From NCBI GenBank assembly GCA_013791995.1, contig VMSS01000075.1:1-35029 (forward strand): DNA of 35,029 nt, given 5' to 3'. A program made the translations under genes and the position numbers. Below the pieces are notes generated by a model. The model was not told where the DNA came from. It did not search any database and worked only from the letters and a program-made list of their open reading frames with translations. This document shows positions 16,775-24,458 of the stretch, piece by piece. Source of the stretch: Desulfurivibrio sp. (lineage in GTDB: Bacteria; Desulfobacterota; Desulfobulbia; Desulfobulbales; Desulfurivibrionaceae). Every line of letters starts with the position of its first letter. Positions within the stretch are counted from its first letter, which is position 1.

Positions 16775-16813
16775 TTTTTTTCCATGTCCACGAGCGTGGG
16801 CATGGAAAAAAAA
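16775..16813. repeat. Inverted repeat after the TPR gene
   Basis: TTTTTTTCCATG-TCCAC and GTGG-GCATGGAAAAAAAA form a long stem around a GAGC loop. The T tract lies before the hairpin and the A tract after it on both strands, so it is not a canonical terminator, though the hairpin may still stall transcription or protect the mRNA end. Confidence 0.55.
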
Positions 16814-16816
16814 TCT

Positions 16817-16845
16817 TTGACATCAACGTGTTACACGAATATCTT
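16817..16845 (+). promoter_or_regulatory. Candidate promoter for the PilZ gene
   Basis: A perfect -35 hexamer TTGACA (16817-16822) is followed after 17 bp by TATCTT (16840-16845). Transcription would begin near 16852, only about 8 bases before the longest PilZ start at 16860. This favours the internal ATG at 16920, or else an almost leaderless message. Confidence 0.5.
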
Positions 16846-16859
16846 ATAAATAGATTTTC

Positions 16860-17357
16860 ATGGAGGAACAGGCTGCATCACACGGCATAGGGGAGAATTC
16901 CCCTCTGGGGCGAATCCGAATGGGTCAAGATCATCGGCGGGCGAAACGATTCAACGTTAGAATGGCAGTCACGCTCATTCTGCACGACACAAAAAACAGG
17001 CTGAATCTTGCCGACCCTGTGCCGGGAGACCTTGTGGACATCTCGCTTTACGGAGCCCGTTTGTCCGTTTCCCACATCCGTACGGGCAACTGCCATCTTT
17101 TTTATGCCTGTAACGATGACCCGGCCAAGGTCATCAATCTCGAAGTCATCGACAGTGAAGAGGGCGACAGGCTTGTTATTCCCGCCCATCCTGTCTGGTT
17201 CGACCATGTTCTTTCCGAACCAACCAAGCATTTTGAAATCGGCTTGGAATTTCTTGACCTCCCCGAAGACCCGAACATTGCAAGACTGCATGCATTTCTT
17301 GCCCTGCAGCCCTCATTGGAAGACAGCTGGCTGAAAAGACTTTTCCGACTCGGCTAG
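16860..17357 (+). CDS. PilZ domain protein (predicted c-di-GMP receptor)
   Basis: This is a single PilZ domain of about 120 residues with short extensions (165 aa). The two c-di-GMP-binding motifs are present: the arginine-rich DHRRAKRFNVR and DISLYGARLSV (D/NxSxxG), followed by the beta-barrel ending in HFEIGLEFLDL. It should bind cyclic di-GMP and relay the signal to a partner controlling motility, surface polysaccharide or transcription; no partner is identifiable nearby. No ribosome-binding site precedes the ATG at 16860. An ATG at 16920 (MGQDHRRAKR) would remove a nonconserved leader and has a GGGG-containing sequence upstream. The last 4 bp overlap the convergent arsR-like gene. Confidence 0.87.
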   Translation: MEEQAASHGIGENSPLGRIRMGQDHRRAKRFNVRMAVTLILHDTKNRLNLADPVPGDLVDISLYGARLSVSHIRTGNCHLFYACNDDPAKVINLEVIDSEEGDRLVIPAHPVWFDHVLSEPTKHFEIGLEFLDLPEDPNIARLHAFLALQPSLEDSWLKRLFRLG

Positions 17358-17695
17358 GGAATGGATTTTCGCAGATTGTGCACTTCCGGCAATCGCTTTC
17401 GCAGTTTCTTCATCTCGGGATCCTTGTCCAGCCACGGACCAACTAATCCGAGCATGGCCCGACCTTGCTCGTGGCATGCGTCGTTTAACCGGTAAATAAT
17501 CCAGTTCCCCTCCTTGCGGAAAGAAACAAGATCGGCATCTTCAAGGAGGCGAAGATGCTTCGATACAGTAGGCTGGGCCACACCAAGAAGCGCAGTCAGT
17601 TCACAGACGCACAGTTCCCTCACCCCCAGCATCGAAATGATCTTGACCCGATTCGGGTCAGACAGCGCCTTCATGAGTCGGACAAATTCCTTCAT
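17354..17695 (-). CDS. ArsR-family metalloregulator
   Basis: This is a winged-helix transcriptional repressor of 113 residues. Features are LMKALSDPNRVKIISML, the recognition helix region GVAQPTVSKHLRLLEDADLV, and the wing RKEGNWIIYRLND. ELCVCEL carries the Cys-x-Cys pair that, in ArsR-type sensors, binds arsenite or antimonite and releases DNA. No arsenic resistance genes are adjacent, so it may regulate itself or distant targets. An inverted repeat TATCG-N8-CGATA overlaps its likely transcription start. It overlaps the PilZ gene by 4 bp tail to tail. Confidence 0.9.
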   Translation of the reverse strand: MKEFVRLMKALSDPNRVKIISMLGVRELCVCELTALLGVAQPTVSKHLRLLEDADLVSFRKEGNWIIYRLNDACHEQGRAMLGLVGPWLDKDPEMKKLRKRLPEVHNLRKSIP

Positions 17696-17705
17696 GGGTT
17701 CTCCA

Positions 17706-17733
17706 TATCGGTAGAGAGCGATACCGCATTATA
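17706..17733 (-). promoter_or_regulatory. arsR promoter -10 with a candidate autoregulatory operator
   Basis: Read on the minus strand, a consensus TATAAT (17733-17728) is followed by an inverted repeat TATCG-N8-CGATA (17723-17706) at the expected transcription start, just upstream of the arsR ATG at 17695. No good -35 was found, which is common for regulated promoters. Placement is as expected for ArsR autorepression. Confidence 0.45.
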
Positions 17734-17785
17734 AATCATCCCGAAACAAAGGGTTTCTTGTCCGTCGCGGTCGCCATTGTTTTGA

Positions 17786-20700
17786 CTACTGCTTTTTCCC
17801 CGGTTCAGGAGTTGCTTCGGGCAAAATCGGGGAAAGGACATGAAAGGGCAGGAGCAATGTTCTTTTGACGATGTTCAACAATCCCTCCCCCACCGCGCTT
17901 GGTGGCAGGAGAGTAACTTGGGGATCGCTGGCCTTGCCGGTAACCCCAACTGGAAAGGTGACAAGGGTGGCTGTTTCCCCGCCGATGACCCTACCCACCA
18001 GCGGCACCTTGCTGACAATGGCGTCAAGGGTTTTGAAAGGCGAGATCATGACCACCACGTCCAGATCAAAGGTGCTGAGATTCATCTTGCCTTTGGCAAA
18101 AAGATTTAGCCCTTCACCGCGGATCACTGCTTCGTCGATGATCAGTTCGTTTTCCTTCACATAGGCTTTAAACAGAAGATTCGTGTAGGGAAACCCCTTG
18201 GAAGAGGTAGCCTCGCCATTTCCAACCGGGACCCCGCTGAAAAGATCCGTAATATTGACAACGCTGAAAATTTTCGAAAGAAGCTTCATTCGCAGAATCC
18301 GCCCCTGGTGGGAATCAATCTGTAAATATCCCTCTTTCCAGTTGTCCAGCACCCCATCCAACCGGCCATCTAACAAAAATTCCCCTTCAATGATATCCTG
18401 CGGATAGCCAAGACAAGGCAGAACGGTTTCAAATCTGGGCGGAGTGGGACAAGCAGTAGCCAGGGCAAAATGGGTCTGGCCAAGTTCGGGCGTGGAAAAC
18501 CATTCGCCGGTAGTGTTCAGACAGCAGATGCTGCCATTGGTTATAAGCGCGGAAAATCTCCACTGGGGATGAATCCTGATTTCTCCCTGCAGCGGCTGCC
18601 AAACCAGGGTGGAAGGGACGATTCCTTCTGGTTTCTCGCCGGAAGTGAACTCATCCACATCAAAGACCACGGTGCCGGTAACATTCCAGGGAGATGTCCG
18701 TGGGGTTTCACCGGAAGCAGATGGAGCGTTGCTCTTCTCTCGGAGGCGCTTCAGGGTATCCTGAAAATCAAGCAGTGTCTTTTTGGAAAGAGCCGGTGAG
18801 GTTACATCCAGCTTCAAGGCAAGCCCGTTGGCAACCCGGGAGACCAAGCCGCTGACCACAGCGGATTCCTTGTCGTTAAAAGCGCAGGCCAACCGTTTCA
18901 CCTTGAGTTCCTTGCCTATTCCTGCAAGTCGAAGCTCCTGAATATCGACAAAATGCTCAGCCTCTTCGTCAAGAAACCAACGCATATTTTGGGCCTCAAT
19001 CTGCCCCGTAAAGGCAACTTTGTTTGGATCCTGAGGCAGATAGAGCTGAAAATCCCCGGTTATTCTACCTTGCAGCAAATTTTTCCGATCGAGCAACTGA
19101 TCAACGGTTTTCTTGGACAACTCTCCCTTCCAGGAAAAAAGAAAGTTTTCCTGGGTAGTGTCCAGAAAATCCAGCTTGATAGAGGCATCCTCCTTTCCAT
19201 TGTAAATACGGGTCGCCATTTTAAGAGGTTTTCCCTTGCTCAATTCAAGGGAAAAATCGGCTCGGGGAGGGGTGAATAGTACAGCCTCCGAGCGGATCAA
19301 GCCCTTGATAGCAGTTTTTTCCTCCTGCAGGTCGATCTGCAAGGACTCCAACTGAAAAGGAAGACGGGGAAAAAGGGCGGGGGAAATAAGATGTTTCCCC
19401 TTAAGCCATTGTCCCAAACCATGTCCCACCTTTCCTTTCAGGGAAATTTTTCCGCGCAACGCGGAGAAAGTCTGGTGGGCAAGGGAAGCGCTCACGGTGA
19501 ACGAGTCGCCAAAAATGGATCCTGTGGCCTCGGAAACCGTAATCTCCTTGTTCGACACATGCCCCTTTCCCTGTTTTATCCGGATAGGTTCCGGGAAAAG
19601 GGGTGTCTCAACACCGAGATTGTGCGCAATAAAATCAGCGTTCGCTTTCCACTGTTTCGGCTCAGACGCCTTCCCTGAAATTGTCGTATTTATCAGCTCA
19701 ATCCTGCCATCCGCCCTGGTGATATTTTCGTGCAGAGCCCCGCTTATTTCCTTAAAATAGGCGAGGTTTTCCTTTTCAAGCTCTTTAACGGCCAGTACTG
19801 CGTCCAGCTGCGTCACATCGAGAAAAATATCATTCGGCCAACGCACCTGTCCGGCTGTTTTTTTCACCACATGGGGGCCATATGTTCCCCGTACGTTCTT
19901 CCATTGCAGCAAGGGCGGGGCAATTGTCATCCCCCCGCCATCGACAACGAAATCAAAAGCCATCGGCGCATAGCGCCCCTTGCCCTGCATGGAGGCAACT
20001 TCAAGATCTACCTTGAAATCTTTCAGGTGATCACCAAGACGAAGATGGCCGGTCGCTCGACCCGAGACATCATTGAACTGAACCAGTTCGTCCAGAAACG
20101 GCTGGTATGCGACGATTCGTTGCAGAACTCCCGGGAGTTCCGCCAGATCGGCATCCAGATCAACATCAAGCTTGAAAGTGAAATCATCGTCCGGCAGACC
20201 CAGAATCAGGTGCCCATTCTTGCCCCTGCTGTTGCCCATCTGCGCCTGTTCGCCATCCACAATGAGCAGGCCGTCTTCGATCCGAATCTTTCCTTTGGTG
20301 TTAGTCAGAACCAGACCACCCTCTGGAATCTTGATGGTGGCGTCAATCTCCTCGGCGGTGACATGCATGTTGCGCACGTACTCAAAATCAGCCGTCGTCC
20401 CTTTAAAACTGTAGCTGGCCTTGCCGACCGTGCCGGCCTGGACAATTTCCCCTATCTCTTTAACAATCTCGTTCTCCCCCCACATTGCGAGGACAGCTGC
20501 GCGAATCCTGGTCATATCAAGATCCTCGCCCTTGAGATCGATCTGCCACAGGGGCGCGGAGCCTGTTTCTCCATTTCCGGAACGCCGAACCGTACCGGAG
20601 ATCTTCAACCCCGGGTCGCGCATTTCAAATTCATTGAGCGTCAGCAGCAGGTCTTCCCCGTTTTTGGCAAAAGCAAGATCGAAAACCCCGCAGTTCAGCA

Positions 20701-21514
20701 GAATTTTTTTATCTTTGGGAAACGCCAGTAAACAAGGGGAATCACCCACGATTTTGCCGCTGATTGTCTCAACACCTTTCCCTTCGATGGTACCGGTTAG
20801 ATTGAGCGGGGAATCGGCAGGCACCAGTTTTCCTTGGGCGAAGGAATGGAAAACTTTATGCAAATTGAAATTTCGACAGGAAAATTGTACGCGGTAGGAT
20901 TCATCTTCGCGAAGATATTTTCCCGATACGGCAAGCAGCTCTCCATCCGTGGGTTTGCCGGAAAGCTCGAATGTGATGGCAGCAAGACTTATCGCCACGC
21001 TGCCGTTCATGGATTTCATCGAAAAATCCTTGCTGTGCAGCAAAGGCAATTGGGTATTGGGGGCAACCTCTAATGCACCGTTGCGGATCACAACCTTCAG
21101 GCCGGCAAGTTCCGGATCCGGAGGCTCGGACAACAACGTCGGAAACCGTTCCACCCTGACCTTCGGACTAAGCAACAGAACCTTGCCGATTCGGATCTGG
21201 CCACGGATCAAGGACCACCAATCAGGGTACACCTTTATTTCCGGGGCGAAGAGGGCGGTATCCTCGCTGGTAAAACGGGTGTCGCGCAGATTCATATGGG
21301 GCAGGGGCAGCCATACCCATTCCAGGCGCTCGGTTTGCAGAGTTCCCACCATTCTGGCATTTACCTGGTCACTTATCCGCTCCTTGAGCGCGTCAAGATC
21401 AATAAAATGCGGAAGCAACAAGACCGGGCCGACAACCCCTAACAGCACAATAACAACAAAGGAAAGAATGACCTTGGTTCTGAGGCGCAGGCTGGAAATT
21501 CGTGGCAGATTCAT
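17786..21514 (-). CDS. Large AsmA/YhdP-like envelope protein
   Basis: This 1242-residue protein has one N-terminal membrane anchor (about residues 14-36, VILSFVVIVLLGVVGPVLLLP) and a very long periplasmic region of repeated beta-strand segments. The start (DLDALKERISDQVNARMVGTLQ) and the end (LVGRVIGGETATLVTFPVGVTGKASDPQV) match the AsmA-like superfamily, in which YhdP, TamB and AsmA form bridges thought to carry phospholipid between inner and outer membranes. The size matches YhdP (about 1266 aa in E. coli) better than AsmA (about 617 aa). It is single and divergent from the lpxB operon. No clear ribosome-binding site precedes the ATG. Confidence 0.85.
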   Translation of the reverse strand: MNLPRISSLRLRTKVILSFVVIVLLGVVGPVLLLPHFIDLDALKERISDQVNARMVGTLQTERLEWVWLPLPHMNLRDTRFTSEDTALFAPEIKVYPDWWSLIRGQIRIGKVLLLSPKVRVERFPTLLSEPPDPELAGLKVVIRNGALEVAPNTQLPLLHSKDFSMKSMNGSVAISLAAITFELSGKPTDGELLAVSGKYLREDESYRVQFSCRNFNLHKVFHSFAQGKLVPADSPLNLTGTIEGKGVETISGKIVGDSPCLLAFPKDKKILLNCGVFDLAFAKNGEDLLLTLNEFEMRDPGLKISGTVRRSGNGETGSAPLWQIDLKGEDLDMTRIRAAVLAMWGENEIVKEIGEIVQAGTVGKASYSFKGTTADFEYVRNMHVTAEEIDATIKIPEGGLVLTNTKGKIRIEDGLLIVDGEQAQMGNSRGKNGHLILGLPDDDFTFKLDVDLDADLAELPGVLQRIVAYQPFLDELVQFNDVSGRATGHLRLGDHLKDFKVDLEVASMQGKGRYAPMAFDFVVDGGGMTIAPPLLQWKNVRGTYGPHVVKKTAGQVRWPNDIFLDVTQLDAVLAVKELEKENLAYFKEISGALHENITRADGRIELINTTISGKASEPKQWKANADFIAHNLGVETPLFPEPIRIKQGKGHVSNKEITVSEATGSIFGDSFTVSASLAHQTFSALRGKISLKGKVGHGLGQWLKGKHLISPALFPRLPFQLESLQIDLQEEKTAIKGLIRSEAVLFTPPRADFSLELSKGKPLKMATRIYNGKEDASIKLDFLDTTQENFLFSWKGELSKKTVDQLLDRKNLLQGRITGDFQLYLPQDPNKVAFTGQIEAQNMRWFLDEEAEHFVDIQELRLAGIGKELKVKRLACAFNDKESAVVSGLVSRVANGLALKLDVTSPALSKKTLLDFQDTLKRLREKSNAPSASGETPRTSPWNVTGTVVFDVDEFTSGEKPEGIVPSTLVWQPLQGEIRIHPQWRFSALITNGSICCLNTTGEWFSTPELGQTHFALATACPTPPRFETVLPCLGYPQDIIEGEFLLDGRLDGVLDNWKEGYLQIDSHQGRILRMKLLSKIFSVVNITDLFSGVPVGNGEATSSKGFPYTNLLFKAYVKENELIIDEAVIRGEGLNLFAKGKMNLSTFDLDVVVMISPFKTLDAIVSKVPLVGRVIGGETATLVTFPVGVTGKASDPQVTLLPPSAVGEGLLNIVKRTLLLPFHVLSPILPEATPEPGKKQ

Positions 21515-21566
21515 ATAGTATCGAAGTATGGGCCGCTGACGGCCGGTATGTGGCTGGGAAGGGGGT

Positions 21567-21601
21567 GCGAACCGGAATGAAAATCATGCATGCCGGTTCG
21601 C
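21567..21601. repeat. Inverted repeat between the AsmA-like and Gfo/Idh genes
   Basis: GCGAACCGG (21567-21575) and CCGGTTCGC (21593-21601) form a perfect 9-bp stem with a 17-nt loop, in the 293-bp gap between divergent genes. It could be an operator or a leader hairpin for the AsmA-like transcript. The rest of the gap contains a candidate promoter and no gene. Confidence 0.5.
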
Positions 21602-21745
21602 CACAATATCAGGTGGAATAGTAGCATAACTTGTCAGCCCTATAAATTGATTTCCTCTGCTTTGCCAAACTATATTCAAGAAAGGGCTTCTTGGCGTTGT
21701 TACAGGGAATCAGCAAGAGGCAACAGGGTTTTCGGCAGATTTACC

Positions 21746-21774
21746 TTGTCAGTTCATGCGCAATGGCGTAATTT
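21746..21774 (+). promoter_or_regulatory. Candidate promoter for the Gfo/Idh-lpxB operon
   Basis: TTGTCA (21746-21751) and TAATTT (21769-21774) are spaced by 17 bp, 34 bp before the ATG at 21808. The -35 has five of six consensus bases and the -10 only three. Confidence 0.35.
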
Positions 21775-21807
21775 CTCTGAAAATTCAAGCACAGGCAGAC
21801 ACGATAT

Positions 21808-22776
21808 ATGACACAGTTACGCATCGGAGTTATCGGGGTAGGGTATCTCGGCAAGTTTCACGCCCAGAAGTACATGGCCATGCCGGGGGTGGATCTGGTT
21901 GGAGTGGCGGATGTAAACCCGGCCTACGCCGCAGCTGTCGCCGGAACCTGCAACACCAAAGCTTTTGCCGATTACCGAGATCTGCTCAAGCAGGTCGATG
22001 CAGTGAGTGTGGTGGTGCCCACCAGTCTGCACCACGAAGTTGCCACTGCCTGTTTGCTGGCCGGTGTGGATGTTATGCTGGAAAAGCCCATGACCACCAC
22101 CCTGGCCGAGGCTGATGCGCTTATCGCCCTGGCAGATGACAAGCAGCGAATCCTGCAGGTCGGCCATATCGAGCGATACAATCCGGCGGTACTGGCCATG
22201 GCCGAGCACCTCACCCAGCCGATCTTTATCGAATCCCACCGAATCCATGTCTTTAAGCAACGGGGACTTGATGTCGACGTGGTGCTCGACCTGATGATCC
22301 ACGATATCGACATCGTTTTAAGCCTTGTCAAATCACCCATAGCCTCCATGCATCCGGTGGGAATGCCGGTTTTCACCCAGACCACGGATATTGCCAATGT
22401 CCGGTTGATCTTTGAAAACGGCTGCACCGCCAACCTCACCGTGAGCCGCGTTTCCCGGGAAAATATCCGGCGGCTCCGCGTTTTTCAGCCGCATTCTTTC
22501 GTGGCGGTTGATTACGGCAAGAAAGAGATCACCGTGATTCGCCCCGGCAAAGAATTGGACGCAAACGGCATGCCCCAGGAAGAAGTTATTACTTCCTGTT
22601 ACCTGCATGAAGACGCCCTGGAGATGGAGTTGTTGGACTTTGCCAAGAATGTCCGCAACCGGACCCAGCCCATGGTTTCCGGCAGAGAAGGACGACTGGC
22701 CCTGGCGGTAGCCCAAGAGATCATGGCCCGAATCAAGGAACATGCCGACACCCATCGTCAGCTGTTCAACGGCTGA
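21808..22776 (+). CDS. Gfo/Idh/MocA-family NAD(P)-dependent oxidoreductase, possibly UDP-GlcNAc 3-dehydrogenase
   Basis: This 322-residue sugar dehydrogenase has an N-terminal Rossmann fold (RIGVIGVGYLGKFHAQKY), the family EKP motif in VMLEKPMTTTLAEA, and the catalytic histidine region DLMIHDIDIVLSL. It lies 12 bp upstream of lpxB, clearly in one operon. In delta-type bacteria a Gfo/Idh gene is often found with lpxA/lpxB, and GnnA of this family oxidises UDP-GlcNAc at C3 so that GnnB can aminate it, giving amide-linked lipid A. No gnnB aminotransferase is in the window, so that role is an inference from context. No clear ribosome-binding site precedes the ATG. Confidence 0.85.
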   Translation: MTQLRIGVIGVGYLGKFHAQKYMAMPGVDLVGVADVNPAYAAAVAGTCNTKAFADYRDLLKQVDAVSVVVPTSLHHEVATACLLAGVDVMLEKPMTTTLAEADALIALADDKQRILQVGHIERYNPAVLAMAEHLTQPIFIESHRIHVFKQRGLDVDVVLDLMIHDIDIVLSLVKSPIASMHPVGMPVFTQTTDIANVRLIFENGCTANLTVSRVSRENIRRLRVFQPHSFVAVDYGKKEITVIRPGKELDANGMPQEEVITSCYLHEDALEMELLDFAKNVRNRTQPMVSGREGRLALAVAQEIMARIKEHADTHRQLFNG

Positions 22777-22788
22777 GCACGGTAAACC

Positions 22789-23946
22789 ATGCCGGATATC
22801 AGCAGTCCCCGGATTATGATTGTAGCCGGCGAAGCCTCAGGCGACATGCACGGCGCCCGGCTCATCGCCGCCCTCAAGGAGCAGGCTCCCGAGGCGCAGG
22901 TCTGCGGTATCGGCGGGCCTGAACTGACACGCCAGGGGGTGGAGATTCTCTACGACTCCTCCCAACTGGCAGTAGTCGGCATCGTCGAAGTTATCAGCCA
23001 TCTCAGTTTTATCCGTGAAGCCTTACGCATCCTCGAAAATCGCCTCAAAGAACAGCAGCCCGATCTGTTGATCCTCATCGACTATCCCGACTTCAATCTG
23101 ATCATGGCCAAAAAAGCCAAACGGCTCGGCATCCCTGTTTTTTACTACATCAGCCCCCAGGTATGGGCTTGGCGTAGCGGCCGGGTAAAGACCATCAAGA
23201 AGCTGGTGGATCGCATGGCCGTGATACTCCCCTTTGAGCAGGAATTTTACCGCAAACGCGGGATGACGGTTGATTTTGTCGGCCACCCCCTGATGGATTC
23301 GGTACGCACAACCCGGACACGGGAGGATTTCCTGCAAAGTCTTGGCATCGCCCCGGAAAGCACGGTCATCGGTATCCTGCCCGGCAGCCGAAAACGCGAG
23401 ATCGCCGGAATGCTCCCGATTTTTCTGGAGGCTGCAAAGTGCATGCAGGACCAGCTTGTCAAACCGGTCTTTCTCCTGCCCCTGGCTCCCACTTTGTGCG
23501 AGGATGATCTCCTGGCCAACGGTCTGGCAGAATCCGGGGTCGAGGTAAAGGTGATCCGGGAGAACCGCTATGATCTCATGGGTGCCTGCGGGGCGGTGAT
23601 GGCTGCCTCGGGCACGGTTTCTCTCGAATTGGCGATCCTGGATGTGCCCATGGTTATCTCCTACCGGGTTTCGCCGCTCACCTATTTTTTAGGACGACGC
23701 CTGATCAAGGTTCAATACGCCTCCCTGGTCAATCTGGTGGCCGGACGGGAAGTGGTGCCGGAGTTACTGCAGAACGAGGCTCTTCCGGAAAAAATCGCCA
23801 GTGCCACCGTTCGCCTTATTGCAAACCAGGCGGAACGAACCAAGCACCTTAACGGTTTGGCGGAAGTTCGGAAAAAGTTGGGTGGGGCAGGGGCCTCGGC
23901 CAAAGCGGCAAAGCTGGCCCTTGCAACGATCAGGAAAAATAAATAG
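22789..23946 (+). CDS. lpxB: Lipid-A-disaccharide synthase
   Basis: This peripheral inner-membrane glycosyltransferase (GT-B fold) joins lipid X to UDP-2,3-diacylglucosamine, forming the beta-1,6 disaccharide of lipid A. Signatures are IMIVAGEASGDMHGARLI at the N-terminus, GIGGPELTRQGVEILYD, VVGIVEVISHL, LIDYPDFNL, YYISPQVWAWR, FVGHPLMD, ILPGSRKREI and AASGTVSLELAILDVPMV. At 385 residues it is complete. It follows the Gfo/Idh gene by 12 bp and converges on trmL with a 37-bp gap. It marks the organism as having lipid A-containing LPS. Confidence 0.97.
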   Translation: MPDISSPRIMIVAGEASGDMHGARLIAALKEQAPEAQVCGIGGPELTRQGVEILYDSSQLAVVGIVEVISHLSFIREALRILENRLKEQQPDLLILIDYPDFNLIMAKKAKRLGIPVFYYISPQVWAWRSGRVKTIKKLVDRMAVILPFEQEFYRKRGMTVDFVGHPLMDSVRTTRTREDFLQSLGIAPESTVIGILPGSRKREIAGMLPIFLEAAKCMQDQLVKPVFLLPLAPTLCEDDLLANGLAESGVEVKVIRENRYDLMGACGAVMAASGTVSLELAILDVPMVISYRVSPLTYFLGRRLIKVQYASLVNLVAGREVVPELLQNEALPEKIASATVRLIANQAERTKHLNGLAEVRKKLGGAGASAKAAKLALATIRKNK

Positions 23947-23983
23947 TAAGAAATGAAAAAATAGGGGATGGCCAGGGTAGGCT

Positions 23984-24454
23984 TTATCCTTGGGCAACCT
24001 GCCTGATCGCCTCGTAGAGCACGATGCCTGCGGCCATGCCTAGATTGATGCTGCGGATGTTGGGATTGCTCATGGGGATGGTGGCGCAACGATCCCGGTA
24101 CAGGGTGATAATCTCCTCGGGCAACCCTTTGGTCTCGCGGCCGAAAATCAAATAATCACCAGGCTGGTAGCACACCTCGGTATACGCTCGCTCCACCTTG
24201 GTGGTGAAAAAGTGCAACTGCAGCTCGTCCTGGGCTGCGAGAAACGCATCAAAACTGTCCCAGTAGCGGATATCGACAAACTTCCAGTAGTCGAGCCCGG
24301 CCCGTTTCAGATGCTTATCATCGGTGGAAAAGCCCAAGGGCCGGACCAGATGCAGAACAGTGTCCGTGGCGCCGCACAATCGGGCTATACTCCCTGTATT
24401 CGGGGGGATCTCCGGCTCGACCAGGACGATATGGAAAGGGGGAGACAAAGGCAA
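23984..24454 (-). CDS. trmL: tRNA (cytidine/uridine-34-2'-O)-methyltransferase, SPOUT family
   Basis: This enzyme 2'-O-methylates the wobble base of certain leucine tRNAs. The protein is a minimal 156-residue SPOUT methyltransferase with the trefoil-knot motifs: IVLVEPEIPPNTGSIARLC, LIFGRETKGLPEEI and IRSINLGMAAGIVLYEA. The start codon is a TTG (24454), or the TTG two codons later; the family normally begins right at the FHIVLVEP strand, so no upstream start is needed. It begins 4 bp after the M23 peptidase stop and is probably translated by coupling from that gene. Confidence 0.93.
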   Translation of the reverse strand: MPLSPPFHIVLVEPEIPPNTGSIARLCGATDTVLHLVRPLGFSTDDKHLKRAGLDYWKFVDIRYWDSFDAFLAAQDELQLHFFTTKVERAYTEVCYQPGDYLIFGRETKGLPEEIITLYRDRCATIPMSNPNIRSINLGMAAGIVLYEAIRQVAQG

Positions 24455-24458
24455 GGAC

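Noticed and set aside
16775-16813. Canonical terminator after the TPR gene
   Set aside because: The T tract precedes the hairpin and the A tract follows it on both strands, so it lacks the 3' T run; kept only as an inverted repeat.
19730-20731. 333-aa plus-strand ORF
   Set aside because: Antisense shadow inside the AsmA-like gene, with no ribosome-binding site or domain.
21590-21811. 73-aa ORF before the Gfo/Idh gene
   Set aside because: No ribosome-binding site or similarity, and it covers the likely promoter.
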